From assembly GCA_934663625.1 (NCBI GenBank), contig CAKUKP010000044.1:1-24856 (forward strand): a stretch of 24,856 nucleotides of DNA, written 5' to 3'. Numbering within the stretch: position 1 is the stretch's first letter; the number at the start of each line of letters is the position of its first letter. Both the position numbers and the translations under genes were made by a program. The notes beneath the pieces are model-generated. The model had not been told where the DNA came from, did no database searches, and saw only the letters and a list, made by a program, of their open reading frames with translations. This document shows positions 8,330 to 14,812 of this stretch, one piece after another. This stretch comes from an uncultured Clostridia bacterium. Lineage in GTDB: Bacteria; Bacillota; Clostridia; Christensenellales; Aristaeellaceae.

Positions 8330-9798
8330 TGAAAACCATGATTCAAAGAATCATCGCGTGCGCGCTGCTGTGCGCCGCGCTGATCGTGCCCGCGTATGCG
8401 GAGGATGCGCAGACGAACGCGCCCGCGGCGCAGGATATTACCTCCGCCTGTTCCTTTCAGGTATCCGAGGGTACGTCCGGCAATATGCTGGATAACAAGC
8501 TCAATACTGCGTGGAGCTATGCGGGATCGGATGCGTCCGTCGGGATTACCCTGCCGGACGGTGATGCGGGCGGATTGCTGATTTATTGGGATATGGAACC
8601 GCAGGGCTATGAAATCATCGAATACGATGCGCAGAACAATGAATTGCGCCGCCGCGATCAATCCTGCATGTTCCCGTGCATCGTCAGCTTTTATGAACTG
8701 CTGCCTGAAACGCGCGCGATCTGGCTGCGCATAACGGCGGCGGGGCAGGAAATCGCCGAAGTGCGGCTGTGCAGCGCGGGTACGCTGCCCGAAGCGGCGC
8801 AGCTCTGGCATGCGCCCGTGGAAAAGGCGGATCTGATGGTGGTTTCCGCGCATCAGGATGATGAACTTCTGTGGTTCGGCGGCACGATTCCCTATTACGC
8901 CGTGGCGGAGCAGCGCCCCACCGTGGTGGTGTACATGGCGAACTGTGGCCGCAGAAGGCGCGCCGAGGCGCTGAATGGGCTTTGGGCGATGGGCGTGCGC
9001 AATTATCCGGAGTTTATCAATCTGAAGGATAAAAATACCGGCATGGAGGAGAGCATCGATCTGTGGGGCGGCCGCGAAAACGTGGTGCGCGAACTGACCG
9101 AGCGCATTCGCAAATATAAGCCCGAAGTGATCGTGACCCACGATTTGAACGGCGAATACGGGCACAACCAGCATAAAATTACCGCCGCCGCCATGCAATA
9201 TGCCATCGATTGCGCGGCGGACGCGACCCAGTTTCCGGATTCCGCGGCGCTCTACGGCGCATGGCAGGTGAAGAAGCTGTACATCCATCTCTACGATCAG
9301 AATCCGATTCAGATGGATTGGGATACGCCGCTCGATGCGTTCGATGGCAAAACGGCGCTGGAAATGGCGAAGATCGGCTATGATCAGCACGTATCCCAGC
9401 AGGAATTTTATCAGATGCAGCAGCACGGCAAATACGATAATTCCAAGTTCGGGCTGTATTCCACCACGGTGGGCTACGATACCGGCAAAAACGATATGTT
9501 TGAAAATATCGATTCGCAGGCGGTGATCGCGCAGCCGACCGAAGCACCGGTGATTACGCCGCAGCCCGTGCAAACGCCGCTGCCGACCGAAGCGCCGCAG
9601 ATTACGGAAATGCCTGTCGCGACCGCAGCCGTGGCGGCGCAGCCGGTTTCGAATGAAAAATCGGGCGGCGGGATCGGCTGGATATGGATTCCGTGCGCCG
9701 CGCTCGCCATCGGCGGCGGAGGGCTGTATTACGTCCGATATCGCGCGCTGCACGCGCACAAGCGGTATCGAAGAAAGCGCGGAGGAATGCGCAGATGA
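8329..9798 (+). CDS. Exported, membrane-anchored PIG-L family deacetylase
   Basis: The 489-residue protein has, in order: a signal peptide (MKTMIQRIIACALLCAALIVPAYA); a discoidin-like beta domain (about 35-150, with NMLDNKLNTAWSY); a PIG-L/LmbE deacetylase domain opening at about 167 with VVSAHQDDELLWFGG; a Pro/Thr/Glu-rich linker (about 400-445); and a C-terminal helix (WIWIPCAALAIGGGGLYYV) followed by a basic tail, a stop-transfer anchor. H175-x-D177-D178-E179 and the later THDLNGEYGHNQH motif fit the zinc site; the usual Pro of HPDDE is Gln here. It probably removes N-acetyl groups from an extracellular or cell-wall amino sugar; the substrate is unknown. The start overlaps the lepA stop and no good RBS precedes it, implying translational coupling. 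It sits unusually inside a lepA-hemW operon. Confidence 0.85.
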   Translation: MKTMIQRIIACALLCAALIVPAYAEDAQTNAPAAQDITSACSFQVSEGTSGNMLDNKLNTAWSYAGSDASVGITLPDGDAGGLLIYWDMEPQGYEIIEYDAQNNELRRRDQSCMFPCIVSFYELLPETRAIWLRITAAGQEIAEVRLCSAGTLPEAAQLWHAPVEKADLMVVSAHQDDELLWFGGTIPYYAVAEQRPTVVVYMANCGRRRRAEALNGLWAMGVRNYPEFINLKDKNTGMEESIDLWGGRENVVRELTERIRKYKPEVIVTHDLNGEYGHNQHKITAAAMQYAIDCAADATQFPDSAALYGAWQVKKLYIHLYDQNPIQMDWDTPLDAFDGKTALEMAKIGYDQHVSQQEFYQMQQHGKYDNSKFGLYSTTVGYDTGKNDMFENIDSQAVIAQPTEAPVITPQPVQTPLPTEAPQITEMPVATAAVAAQPVSNEKSGGGIGWIWIPCAALAIGGGGLYYVRYRALHAHKRYRRKRGGMRR

Positions 9799-10913
9799 AA
9801 CCCCTGAGCGTTTATATCCATGTGCCGTTTTGCGTTCGCAAATGCGATTATTGCGATTTTGCGTCCTACGCGGGGCGGGAGGATCAAATTGCCCCTTATT
9901 TTTGCGCCCTGTCCGAGGAAATGCGCGGCTGGGCGGATTCGCTGTGTACCCATCGGGTGCGCAGCGTTTTCTTCGGCGGCGGCACGCCGTCCCTGGTGGA
10001 TGCGGGCTGCATCGCGCGTGCGCTGAATGAACTGCGCGCATACGCGGAATTCGATGATGATGCGGAAATCACGCTGGAAGCCAACCCCGGCACGATCGAT
10101 GCGCGCAAGCTGGATACCTACCGCGAATCGGGCATAAACCGGCTGTCCATCGGCGTGCAGAGCTTCGATGCGGGATTGCTTGCCTCCATCGGCAGGATTC
10201 ATGATCCCGCGCAGGCGGCGGATGCGGTGCGTCTGGCGCGCGCGTGCGGGTTTGATAACATCAGTCTGGATTTGATGTACGCCCTGCCGGGGCAGACCAT
10301 GCAGATCTGGCGCGATACGCTGGATGCGGCGTGCGCGCTGCCGATTCGCCATATTTCTGCCTACAGCCTGATCGTGGAGGACGGCACGCGGATGGCGGAT
10401 CGCGTGCAGCGCGGCGCGGCGATCGTGCCCGATGATGATACGGTGAATGAAATGCAGCGCATGGCGGTGCGGATGCTCGCCGCGCGCGGCTTTGAACGGT
10501 ATGAAATTTCGAATTTTGCGCAGATCGGCTATGAATCCCGCCACAATCTGAATTACTGGCTGGGCGGCGAATATCTGGGGTTGGGCAGCGCGGCGCATTC
10601 GCTGCTGAACAACGAACGATTTGCCAATCCACCGCAGATCGATCGCTATATTGCGGGGGAGCGCCGCCTGAACCGCGAAATTCGAACCGAAAATGATTGC
10701 ATGGAGGAAATGATCATGCTGCAAACCCGCACGGTGCGCGGGCTGGATCTCGCAGAATGGCAATCGCGGTTCGGCACGGATTTTGTCGCTTCGCACGATC
10801 GCGCGGTGCGCAAACTGGAAAACTATGGCATGATCGAAATCGAAAATGGCTTTCTGCGCCTCACGCCCATCGGGCTGGAAATGCAGGATTCGGTGGTGCT
10901 GGAGCTGATGTGA
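9795..10913 (+). CDS. hemW: HemW, radical SAM haem chaperone (formerly HemN-like oxygen-independent coproporphyrinogen oxidase)
   Basis: The 372-residue protein begins MKPLSVYIHVPFCVRKCDYCDF, with C13-x3-C17-x2-C20 binding the [4Fe-4S] cluster of radical SAM enzymes. The usual C-F after this motif is D-F here. FFGGGTPS (about 60), ITLEANPGT (about 95), INRLSIGVQSF (about 115) and ESRHNLNYW (about 245) are the HemN/HemW family blocks, followed by a HemN C-terminal domain. HemW delivers haem to target proteins rather than decarboxylating coproporphyrinogen; the N-terminal extension that defines true HemN is absent. lepA-hemW adjacency is common in Bacillota. ATG 9795 overlaps the upstream stop (ATGA). 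Confidence 0.93.
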   Translation: MKPLSVYIHVPFCVRKCDYCDFASYAGREDQIAPYFCALSEEMRGWADSLCTHRVRSVFFGGGTPSLVDAGCIARALNELRAYAEFDDDAEITLEANPGTIDARKLDTYRESGINRLSIGVQSFDAGLLASIGRIHDPAQAADAVRLARACGFDNISLDLMYALPGQTMQIWRDTLDAACALPIRHISAYSLIVEDGTRMADRVQRGAAIVPDDDTVNEMQRMAVRMLAARGFERYEISNFAQIGYESRHNLNYWLGGEYLGLGSAAHSLLNNERFANPPQIDRYIAGERRLNREIRTENDCMEEMIMLQTRTVRGLDLAEWQSRFGTDFVASHDRAVRKLENYGMIEIENGFLRLTPIGLEMQDSVVLELM

Positions 10914-10925
10914 TGCAATGACGGA

Positions 10926-10970
10926 GCCGTGAAAAAACGAAATCGCGTTTTTTCACGGCCCCGATTTTAT
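10926..10970 (+). terminator. Terminator at the convergent end of hemW and the sigma-like gene
   Basis: A perfect 14-bp stem (10926-10939 with 10946-10959) with a 6-base loop is followed by CCCGATTTTAT. It lies between a plus-strand and a minus-strand gene, and the A6/T6 tracts inside the stem may let it act in both directions. Confidence 0.8.
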
Positions 10971-11662
10971 TATAGCAATATCGCGATCACCCAGAATGCG
11001 GCGATGCAGATCAATATCAGCAGTCCTGTGAGCGCCCAGCGCAGGATATGCGCCGCCGTATGGCTATGCACGGGCGCGGAGCTGGCGTCGGCCTGAAACG
11101 CGCGCAGAACGGCGTTTACGTCCGGTTCTACGGCGCAGGGCGCGGCGAAATCCATCCGCACGGCGCGGCGCATCAGCGCATCGTATTTCGCGCCGTGTAC
11201 GCCGCCCAGCCTGCGCCGCGTGCGCGCTTCAAAGCGCATCAGCGCGGTCTGTACGCGCGCAGGCTCCATTTGCATCAATCGGCCGATGCGCAGGCAGCTG
11301 GCATTTACGCCGTATTTCAGCGCCAGCATACGGCGCATTTCGCGCGTTTCCGATCCAATCAGCGCAAGCACGGGATCATCGCCCCGCGCGTTCAATCCGT
11401 CCCATGTGATTTCGCCGGGCGCGGAGCTTTTATCCATCGCGGTGCGGAAGGCGGTCTGTACCAGCGTATTGCGCAGGCCATCGCGGAATTCGCGGCGCTG
11501 GGCGCGCGCGGTTTCCTGCCAGTAATTCAAAATCGCGCATTGCAGGGCGTATTCCGCGCGGCGGCTATCGCCGCAGATCGCGTGCGTGATGTTGAACAGC
11601 TGATGATAAATTGGGCGGATGCGGCTGATGTACAGGCGCGTATCATCGGGGTCAGGTCGCAT
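10970..11662 (-). CDS. Membrane-tethered protein with a sigma-factor-like cytoplasmic part
   Basis: The 230-residue protein ends in one strong transmembrane helix (LTGLLILICIAAFWVIAILL, last 20 residues) with almost nothing after it. The soluble part resembles a degenerate ECF sigma factor: IYHQLFNITHAICGDSRRAEYALQ (about 18-41) is laid out like region 2, and a later helical stretch about residues 115-153 (MLALKYGVNASCLRIGRLMQ, then ARRRL-like Arg-rich end) is laid out like the region 4 helix-turn-helix. Similarity is by eye only, and the acidic, aromatic promoter-melting residues are not clear. The RBS GGAGG lies 5 bases before the ATG, inside the end of the upstream kinase gene, with one base between the two genes. 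Function is unknown; a regulatory role is an inference. Confidence 0.6.
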   Translation of the reverse strand: MRPDPDDTRLYISRIRPIYHQLFNITHAICGDSRRAEYALQCAILNYWQETARAQRREFRDGLRNTLVQTAFRTAMDKSSAPGEITWDGLNARGDDPVLALIGSETREMRRMLALKYGVNASCLRIGRLMQMEPARVQTALMRFEARTRRRLGGVHGAKYDALMRRAVRMDFAAPCAVEPDVNAVLRAFQADASSAPVHSHTAAHILRWALTGLLILICIAAFWVIAILL

Positions 11663-11663
11663 A

Positions 11664-13184
11664 TCAGCCTCCGATGCCCGATTGGGCGATGCGGTCGGTC
11701 AGCGGCCGCAGATGTTCATAAATATCGCGATAGATGGCGTAGGCTTCCGTATATGTCGCCGCCCATGCGGGGTTCACCGGATGCACGGATCGCTCCTGCA
11801 CGATGCCGGCGGCTTCTTCATAATTGGCGTAAATGCCCGCGCCTACGCCCGCTACGATTGCGGCGCCCAGCGATGTGCATTCGCCCGGCGCGCGGTGTAC
11901 GCGGGTGGTCTGCCCGAACACGGCGGACAGGATATCCGGCCACAGGCCGCTGCGCGCGCCGCCGCCCGCCAGCATCATTGATGTGATCGGTGCGCCGTAT
12001 TCGGCGATGATCTGAGCACAGCTGTTCAGCGCGAACGCGATGCCCTCGTAGATCGCGCGCGCGATGTGGCGCTGATCGTGGTACAGCGTAAAGCCCATCA
12101 GCACGCCGCGCGTGTTGGGATCCCAGTATGGCGTGCGCGATCCCATCAGCGTGGGCAGAAACAGCACGCCCTCCGCGCCGGGGCGCACCTGCCGCGCCAT
12201 ATTTTCGATGCGCGAAATATCCGCGCCCGCGTCGCCGCTGCCCAGCAGGTTTTTCAGCGTCCAGTCAAATGCCGCCGCGCCGGTCTGCACCGTGCCGCAA
12301 ACGTGGCAGGATTTTCCGTCCGCATCGAGGAAATTGAATATGCGCGCCTTGGGATCTAGCACCGGATGCTGCAATATCTGCGATACCCATGCGCTGGAGC
12401 CGATATAGGTATAGGCGTTGCCGGGCTCCACCAGACCCGCGCCGCGCGCCGTGCAGCAGCCGTCGCCGCCGCCGATGGCAACCGGCGTGCCGGTGATCAG
12501 TCCGGTGCGGTAGTACACGTTTCGCGTGATCTTGCCGCGAATATCGTGTCCGGCGATGATGCGCGGCATGCGATCGATATCCACGTTCAGATCCTTCAGA
12601 AGATCCGCCGCCCAGCATTTGTTATTGATGTCCAGCGCCGTGGTGAGCGATGCATCGGAATAATCCGTAAAGCCGAAGCGGCCGGTCAGATGGGCGTAGA
12701 TGTAGTCCTTGATATTCATGAACCACTTCGCCCGCCGATAGATATCGGGCAGGTTTTCCTTGAACCACATGATCTTCGGCAGGGTGTAGTGGGAATCCAG
12801 CCGGTTGCCGGTCAGCGTATAGAAGTGGTATTTATTGATTACGCTGTTGATTTCCTCCACCTGCGCGCCCGTGCGGCTATCGGAATGGATGATGTTCGGG
12901 TGCAGCGCGTGGCCTTCCTCGTCCACGGGAATGCAGCCGTTCATCGTGCCGCTGAGCCCCACGCAAGCGATGCGCTGGGAGCTGACCTGCTGCAGCAGCT
13001 CCCGAATGCCATCAAAAACCGCGTCCAATATGCGGTCGGCGTCCTGCTCCGCCCAGTTCGGGCGCGGATACAGCGTGGGATAATTGCGGCGCACGGAGGA
13101 CAGCGCTTCACCCTTTATGTTGAATACGGAACATTTACAGCCCGTGGTACCGGCGTCGCAGGTCAATATCAAGTCTTTTTCCAT
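11664..13184 (-). CDS. FGGY-family carbohydrate kinase, xylulokinase-like
   Basis: The 506-residue protein has the two-lobed FGGY kinase architecture. LTCDAGTTGCKCSVF (about 7-21) is the phosphate-1 loop, VAIGGGDGCCTARGAG (about 235-250) contains the catalytic-region Asp, and MMLAGGGARSGLWPDILSAVFG (about 405-425) is the adenosine-binding block. The length is standard for xylulokinase/gluconokinase-like members. The substrate loop reads GLSGTMNGCIPVD, with N where xylulokinases usually have H (MHG), so the sugar may not be xylulose. It phosphorylates a sugar or polyol in the cytoplasm. GGAG lies about 9-12 bases before ATG 13184. It is 13 bases after a small membrane-protein gene and one base before the sigma-like gene, so the three form one operon. 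No sugar transporter or isomerase accompanies it. Confidence 0.85.
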   Translation of the reverse strand: MEKDLILTCDAGTTGCKCSVFNIKGEALSSVRRNYPTLYPRPNWAEQDADRILDAVFDGIRELLQQVSSQRIACVGLSGTMNGCIPVDEEGHALHPNIIHSDSRTGAQVEEINSVINKYHFYTLTGNRLDSHYTLPKIMWFKENLPDIYRRAKWFMNIKDYIYAHLTGRFGFTDYSDASLTTALDINNKCWAADLLKDLNVDIDRMPRIIAGHDIRGKITRNVYYRTGLITGTPVAIGGGDGCCTARGAGLVEPGNAYTYIGSSAWVSQILQHPVLDPKARIFNFLDADGKSCHVCGTVQTGAAAFDWTLKNLLGSGDAGADISRIENMARQVRPGAEGVLFLPTLMGSRTPYWDPNTRGVLMGFTLYHDQRHIARAIYEGIAFALNSCAQIIAEYGAPITSMMLAGGGARSGLWPDILSAVFGQTTRVHRAPGECTSLGAAIVAGVGAGIYANYEEAAGIVQERSVHPVNPAWAATYTEAYAIYRDIYEHLRPLTDRIAQSGIGG

Positions 13185-13197
13185 GGTTTCGCTCTCC

Positions 13198-13545
13198 TCA
13201 CTTTTTTGCGTTATTCTGTCTTTTTACAACCTCACCCGCCGCCGCGCCGATCAGCGATATCAGCGCGCACAGCAGAATCGGGCCGGGGTTCGGTACAAAG
13301 CCCCATACGATCAGGTGCGCCGCAAAGCCCATTGCGGGCGGCGCAATCCAGGCGATATAATTATTCAAGCCAAGTATTGTGGCGATGTAGGCGGATGCGC
13401 AGCCCGCGAGGGGCAGTATCGCCCATTGCACGATGGCGTGCAGCGTCGATCCCAGATACAGGGTCAGCGCGCCGATCAGCGATAGCAGCAGAATCGCCGC
13501 AGATTGAATCAGCAGCGCCCACAGCCAATGCAGTTTCTTTTTCAA
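13198..13545 (-). CDS. Small multi-pass membrane protein of unknown function
   Basis: The 115-residue protein starts with TTG at 13545 (AGGAG lies 7 bases upstream) and reads MKKKLHWLWALLIQSAAILLL, followed by three further hydrophobic stretches: about 30-55 (LHAIVQWAILPLAGCASAYIA), 63-82 (IAWIAPPAMGFAAHLIVWGF) and 86-105 (GPILLCALISLIGAAAGEVV). It ends in a short basic tail. This gives about four membrane helices with positive ends. It is the first gene of the operon leading to the FGGY kinase. No family was recognised; small size and four helices are compatible with a channel, an immunity protein or a regulator, but nothing in the sequence decides between them. Confidence 0.75.
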   Translation of the reverse strand: MKKKLHWLWALLIQSAAILLLSLIGALTLYLGSTLHAIVQWAILPLAGCASAYIATILGLNNYIAWIAPPAMGFAAHLIVWGFVPNPGPILLCALISLIGAAAGEVVKRQNNAKK

Positions 13546-13581
13546 ATGATTGCTCCTGAAACAGATATAAATTCAGTATTT

Positions 13582-13611
13582 ATTATAACATTGAATTGCC
13601 GATCGTGGCAA
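13582..13611 (-). promoter_or_regulatory. Promoter of the membrane protein/FGGY kinase operon with an overlapping palindrome
   Basis: On the minus strand TTGCCA (13611-13606) and TATAAT (13587-13582) are separated by 18 bases, with an extended TGT before the -10. An inverted repeat TTGCC-N6-GGCAA (13596-13611) covers the -35. The divergent XRE regulator at 13691 is an obvious candidate to bind it (inference). Confidence 0.65.
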
Positions 13612-13631
13612 CTGCCCATCAATAAAAAAGT

Positions 13632-13661
13632 TTGACAATAAAGCGATTGAAAGTGTATAAT
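13632..13661 (+). promoter_or_regulatory. Consensus sigma-A promoter for the XRE regulator
   Basis: Perfect TTGACA (13632-13637) and perfect TATAAT (13656-13661) are separated by 18 bases. The leader is about 25 bases. Confidence 0.85.
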
Positions 13662-13690
13662 AATCTTAGAATATAAGGGGAAGTGGCAGG

Positions 13691-14020
13691 ATGGATTACG
13701 CAAAACTGGGCGAACGCATACATCAGCAGCGCAAGCTGGCGAAGCTTACGCAGCAGGAGCTCGCAAATGCCGCCAATATCAGCGTATCGTTTCTGGGGCA
13801 CCTGGAACGGGGTACGCGCAGGGCGAGCCTTGAAACGATGGTATCCATCTGCAACGCGCTTAAAATTTCCCCGAACCTTTTACTTCAGGATTCCCTGAAC
13901 GATGATCTGCTGGGGCAGGATCGCGATCTTTCCGATGATCAGCGCAAACACCTGCGCGAAATTACCAACGCCATCATCGATTATTCGGTCGGCAGTGCCG
14001 ACCAAACGCAGGGCGTTTGA
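13691..14020 (+). CDS. XRE-family transcriptional regulator
   Basis: The 109-residue protein carries an HTH_3 (Cro/C1) domain at about residues 7-62: LGERIHQQRKLAKLTQQELA, then ANISVSFLGHLERGTRRASL with the recognition helix, then LETMVSICNALKISPNLLL. The remaining about 45 residues are hydrophilic and helical. Stand-alone XRE proteins of this size usually dimerise on a short palindrome. The start is ATG 13691, with GGGGAAG about 8-14 bases upstream. Its promoter is consensus-strength and diverges from the FGGY-kinase operon. The last six codons (TQGV and the stop in particular) lie inside the left inverted repeat of the 14003-14716 element, so the present C-terminus may have been created or replaced by that element. 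Confidence 0.88.
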   Translation: MDYAKLGERIHQQRKLAKLTQQELANAANISVSFLGHLERGTRRASLETMVSICNALKISPNLLLQDSLNDDLLGQDRDLSDDQRKHLREITNAIIDYSVGSADQTQGV

Positions 14021-14042
14021 TCCCAGCAGCTGCCGCGTTAGC
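14003..14042 (+). repeat. Left terminal inverted repeat
   Basis: Forty bases are the reverse complement of 14678-14716 except for one extra A near the inner end. The outer 17 bases (CAAACGCAGGGCGTTTG, 14003-14019) are themselves a 7-bp palindrome with a 3-base centre. It overlaps the 3' end of the XRE gene, including its stop codon. Confidence 0.9.
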
Positions 14043-14074
14043 AGGCTGAGCCTGCACCCAGTTGCTGCCGTGTT
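14022..14074 (+). repeat. Subterminal direct repeat pair flanking a small hairpin
   Basis: Eighteen bases at 14022-14039 recur at 14057-14074 with three substitutions. Between them, GCAGGC and GCCTGC (14041-14046, 14050-14055) form a 6-bp hairpin with a TGA loop. Confidence 0.65.
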
Positions 14075-14085
14075 TTGAATGACGA

Positions 14086-14118
14086 ATCCATGTCCCCATA
14101 GATTTGAGGGACATGGAT
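14086..14118 (+). repeat. Conserved-loop hairpin 1
   Basis: Perfect 11-bp stem ATCCATGTCCC (14086-14096) with its complement at 14108-14118; the 11-base loop is CATAGATTTGA. No T-run follows. Confidence 0.85.
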
Positions 14119-14157
14119 CCTGTGTTTCTATCCGATTCTGGCTTATCTCAAACCCGC

Positions 14158-14190
14158 GTTTTGATGCCCATAGATTCAAGGCATCAAAAC
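14158..14190 (+). repeat. Conserved-loop hairpin 2
   Basis: Perfect 11-bp stem GTTTTGATGCC (14158-14168) with its complement at 14180-14190; the 11-base loop is CATAGATTCAA, differing at two positions from hairpin 1. Outer sequences 14151-14159 and 14193-14201 can extend the stem past a bulge. Confidence 0.85.
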
Positions 14191-14199
14191 TTACGTGGG

Positions 14200-14509
14200 T
14201 TCTCTCCATCCGTCAAAACCTGCGGTTTTGCCACCTTCCTCATCAGAGGAAGGCAAGGTTAACGTACATCGTTCTTGGCTCCACCTGATGGTACGCACCG
14301 GAGACTTTGCAAAGCAAAGTTCCGGCAGCGCCGCGCTGGAAACCGAAGGTTTCGCGCGGGCTGGTCGCGGGCTGCAAGCAGCGGTGCCGCGCCTCAATCT
14401 TTGATTGAGCCGTCGGCAGTCGGCTAAAAGCCGACCGGCAAACCAACAGGTTTGCCGCCTTACGCGACTGCTGAAGGGAGCTGTCGGCGAAGCCGACTGA
14501 GGGAGAGAA
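14200..14509. repeat. Nested palindromic-repeat block with its own inverted ends
   Basis: The ends TTCTCTCCATCCGTC (14200-14214) and GACTGAGGGAGAGAA (14495-14509) are inverted repeats matching at 12 of 15 positions. Inside are seven small perfect hairpins with 3-4-base loops, at 14215-14229, 14234-14253, 14339-14353, 14393-14409, 14419-14435, 14436-14457 and 14483-14497. The wording of the units (for example AAAACC-TGC-GGTTTT and GTCGGC-GAA-GCCGAC) resembles the short palindromic intergenic repeats scattered through many gut Clostridia genomes; that comparison is from memory. Confidence 0.65.
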
Positions 14510-14564
14510 GCCCCTTTCACAGAACCAGAAACCATTCGACAGGAACATTATTCATAAGACGTAA

Positions 14565-14597
14565 GCATGAAAGCCTTAAATAAGTGGGCTTTCATGC
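14565..14597 (-). repeat. Conserved-loop hairpin 3 (reverse orientation)
   Basis: Perfect 11-bp stem GCATGAAAGCC (14565-14575) with 14587-14597. The 11-base loop reads CACTTATTTAA on the minus strand, sharing CA and ATTT-A with the other loops. Confidence 0.8.
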
Positions 14598-14634
14598 GTG
14601 AGTTTGAAGTAACTTCGAACAGGCTAGGAACAAA

Positions 14635-14671
14635 GAACGCTTGCCTCTCAAATCTATGGAGGCAAGCGTTC
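14635..14671 (-). repeat. Conserved-loop hairpin 4 (reverse orientation)
   Basis: Perfect 13-bp stem GAACGCTTGCCTC (14635-14647) with 14659-14671. Read on the minus strand, its 11-base loop is CATAGATTTGA, identical to the loop of hairpin 1, although the stem is unrelated. Confidence 0.85.
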
Positions 14672-14677
14672 GTCTGT

Positions 14678-14716
14678 GCTACGCGGCAGCTGCTGGGATC
14701 AAACGCCCTGCGTTTG
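14678..14716 (-). repeat. Right terminal inverted repeat
   Basis: Thirty-nine bases are the reverse complement of 14003-14042 with one base missing. The outer 17 bases repeat the same palindrome as the left end. Confidence 0.9.
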
Positions 14717-14722
14717 AAAAGT

Positions 14723-14766
14723 GCGGGTGCAGACAGGCGAGGGTAGTATCACCTGTTTGCACCCGC
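14723..14766 (-). terminator. Possible distal terminator of the feo operon
   Basis: Arms 14723-14737 and 14752-14766 pair at 14 of 15 positions around a 14-base loop. On the minus strand ACTTTTC follows, a weak T-tract. It lies just outside the inverted-repeat element and downstream of the last feo gene. Confidence 0.5.
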
Positions 14767-14770
14767 TGAT

Positions 14771-14801
14771 ACAAAGAGAGTAATTTGGAGGTCCTCTTTG
14801 T
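14771..14801 (-). other. Hairpin just after the FeoB-associated gene
   Basis: An 8-bp perfect inverted repeat (ACAAAGAG 14771-14778, CTCTTTGT 14794-14801) with a 15-base loop begins 12 bases after the stop of the last feo gene. It may protect the 3' end of the message; no T-run follows. Confidence 0.45.
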
Positions 14802-14812
14802 TGGGGGGGCGA

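Larger units (their letters stand above)
14003..14716. mobile_element. Non-coding 714-bp element with long terminal inverted repeats and multiple hairpins
   Basis: The segment is bounded by inverted repeats of 40 and 39 bases that differ by one inserted base. Inside, in order, are two forward hairpins (14086-14118, 14158-14190), a nested palindrome-rich block (14200-14509), and two hairpins whose loops are in the opposite orientation (14565-14597, 14635-14671). The symmetrical plan and lack of a convincing reading frame suggest a non-autonomous transposable (MITE-like) element, an invertible segment, or a large folded RNA closed by the terminal repeats. No transposase or recombinase gene is in the window. 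No target-site duplication is evident: the base outside the left end is C and outside the right end is A. This accounts for most of the 14021-14812 gap. Confidence 0.7.

Noticed and set aside
14243..14548. Open frame of 101 codons on the minus strand inside the hairpin element (and a similar one at 14191-14535)
   Set aside because: It runs through the palindromic repeats, has no good RBS or family, and its residues simply translate the repeat units.
14003..14716. CRISPR array
   Set aside because: The repeated parts are hairpin loops in both orientations, not regularly spaced direct repeats, and there are no cas genes.
14003..14716. Known large structured RNAs (ROOL, GOLLD, OLE, HEARO) or group II intron
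   Set aside because: I could not recognise their conserved cores; the small palindromes look like interspersed repeats. A covariance-model search would settle it.
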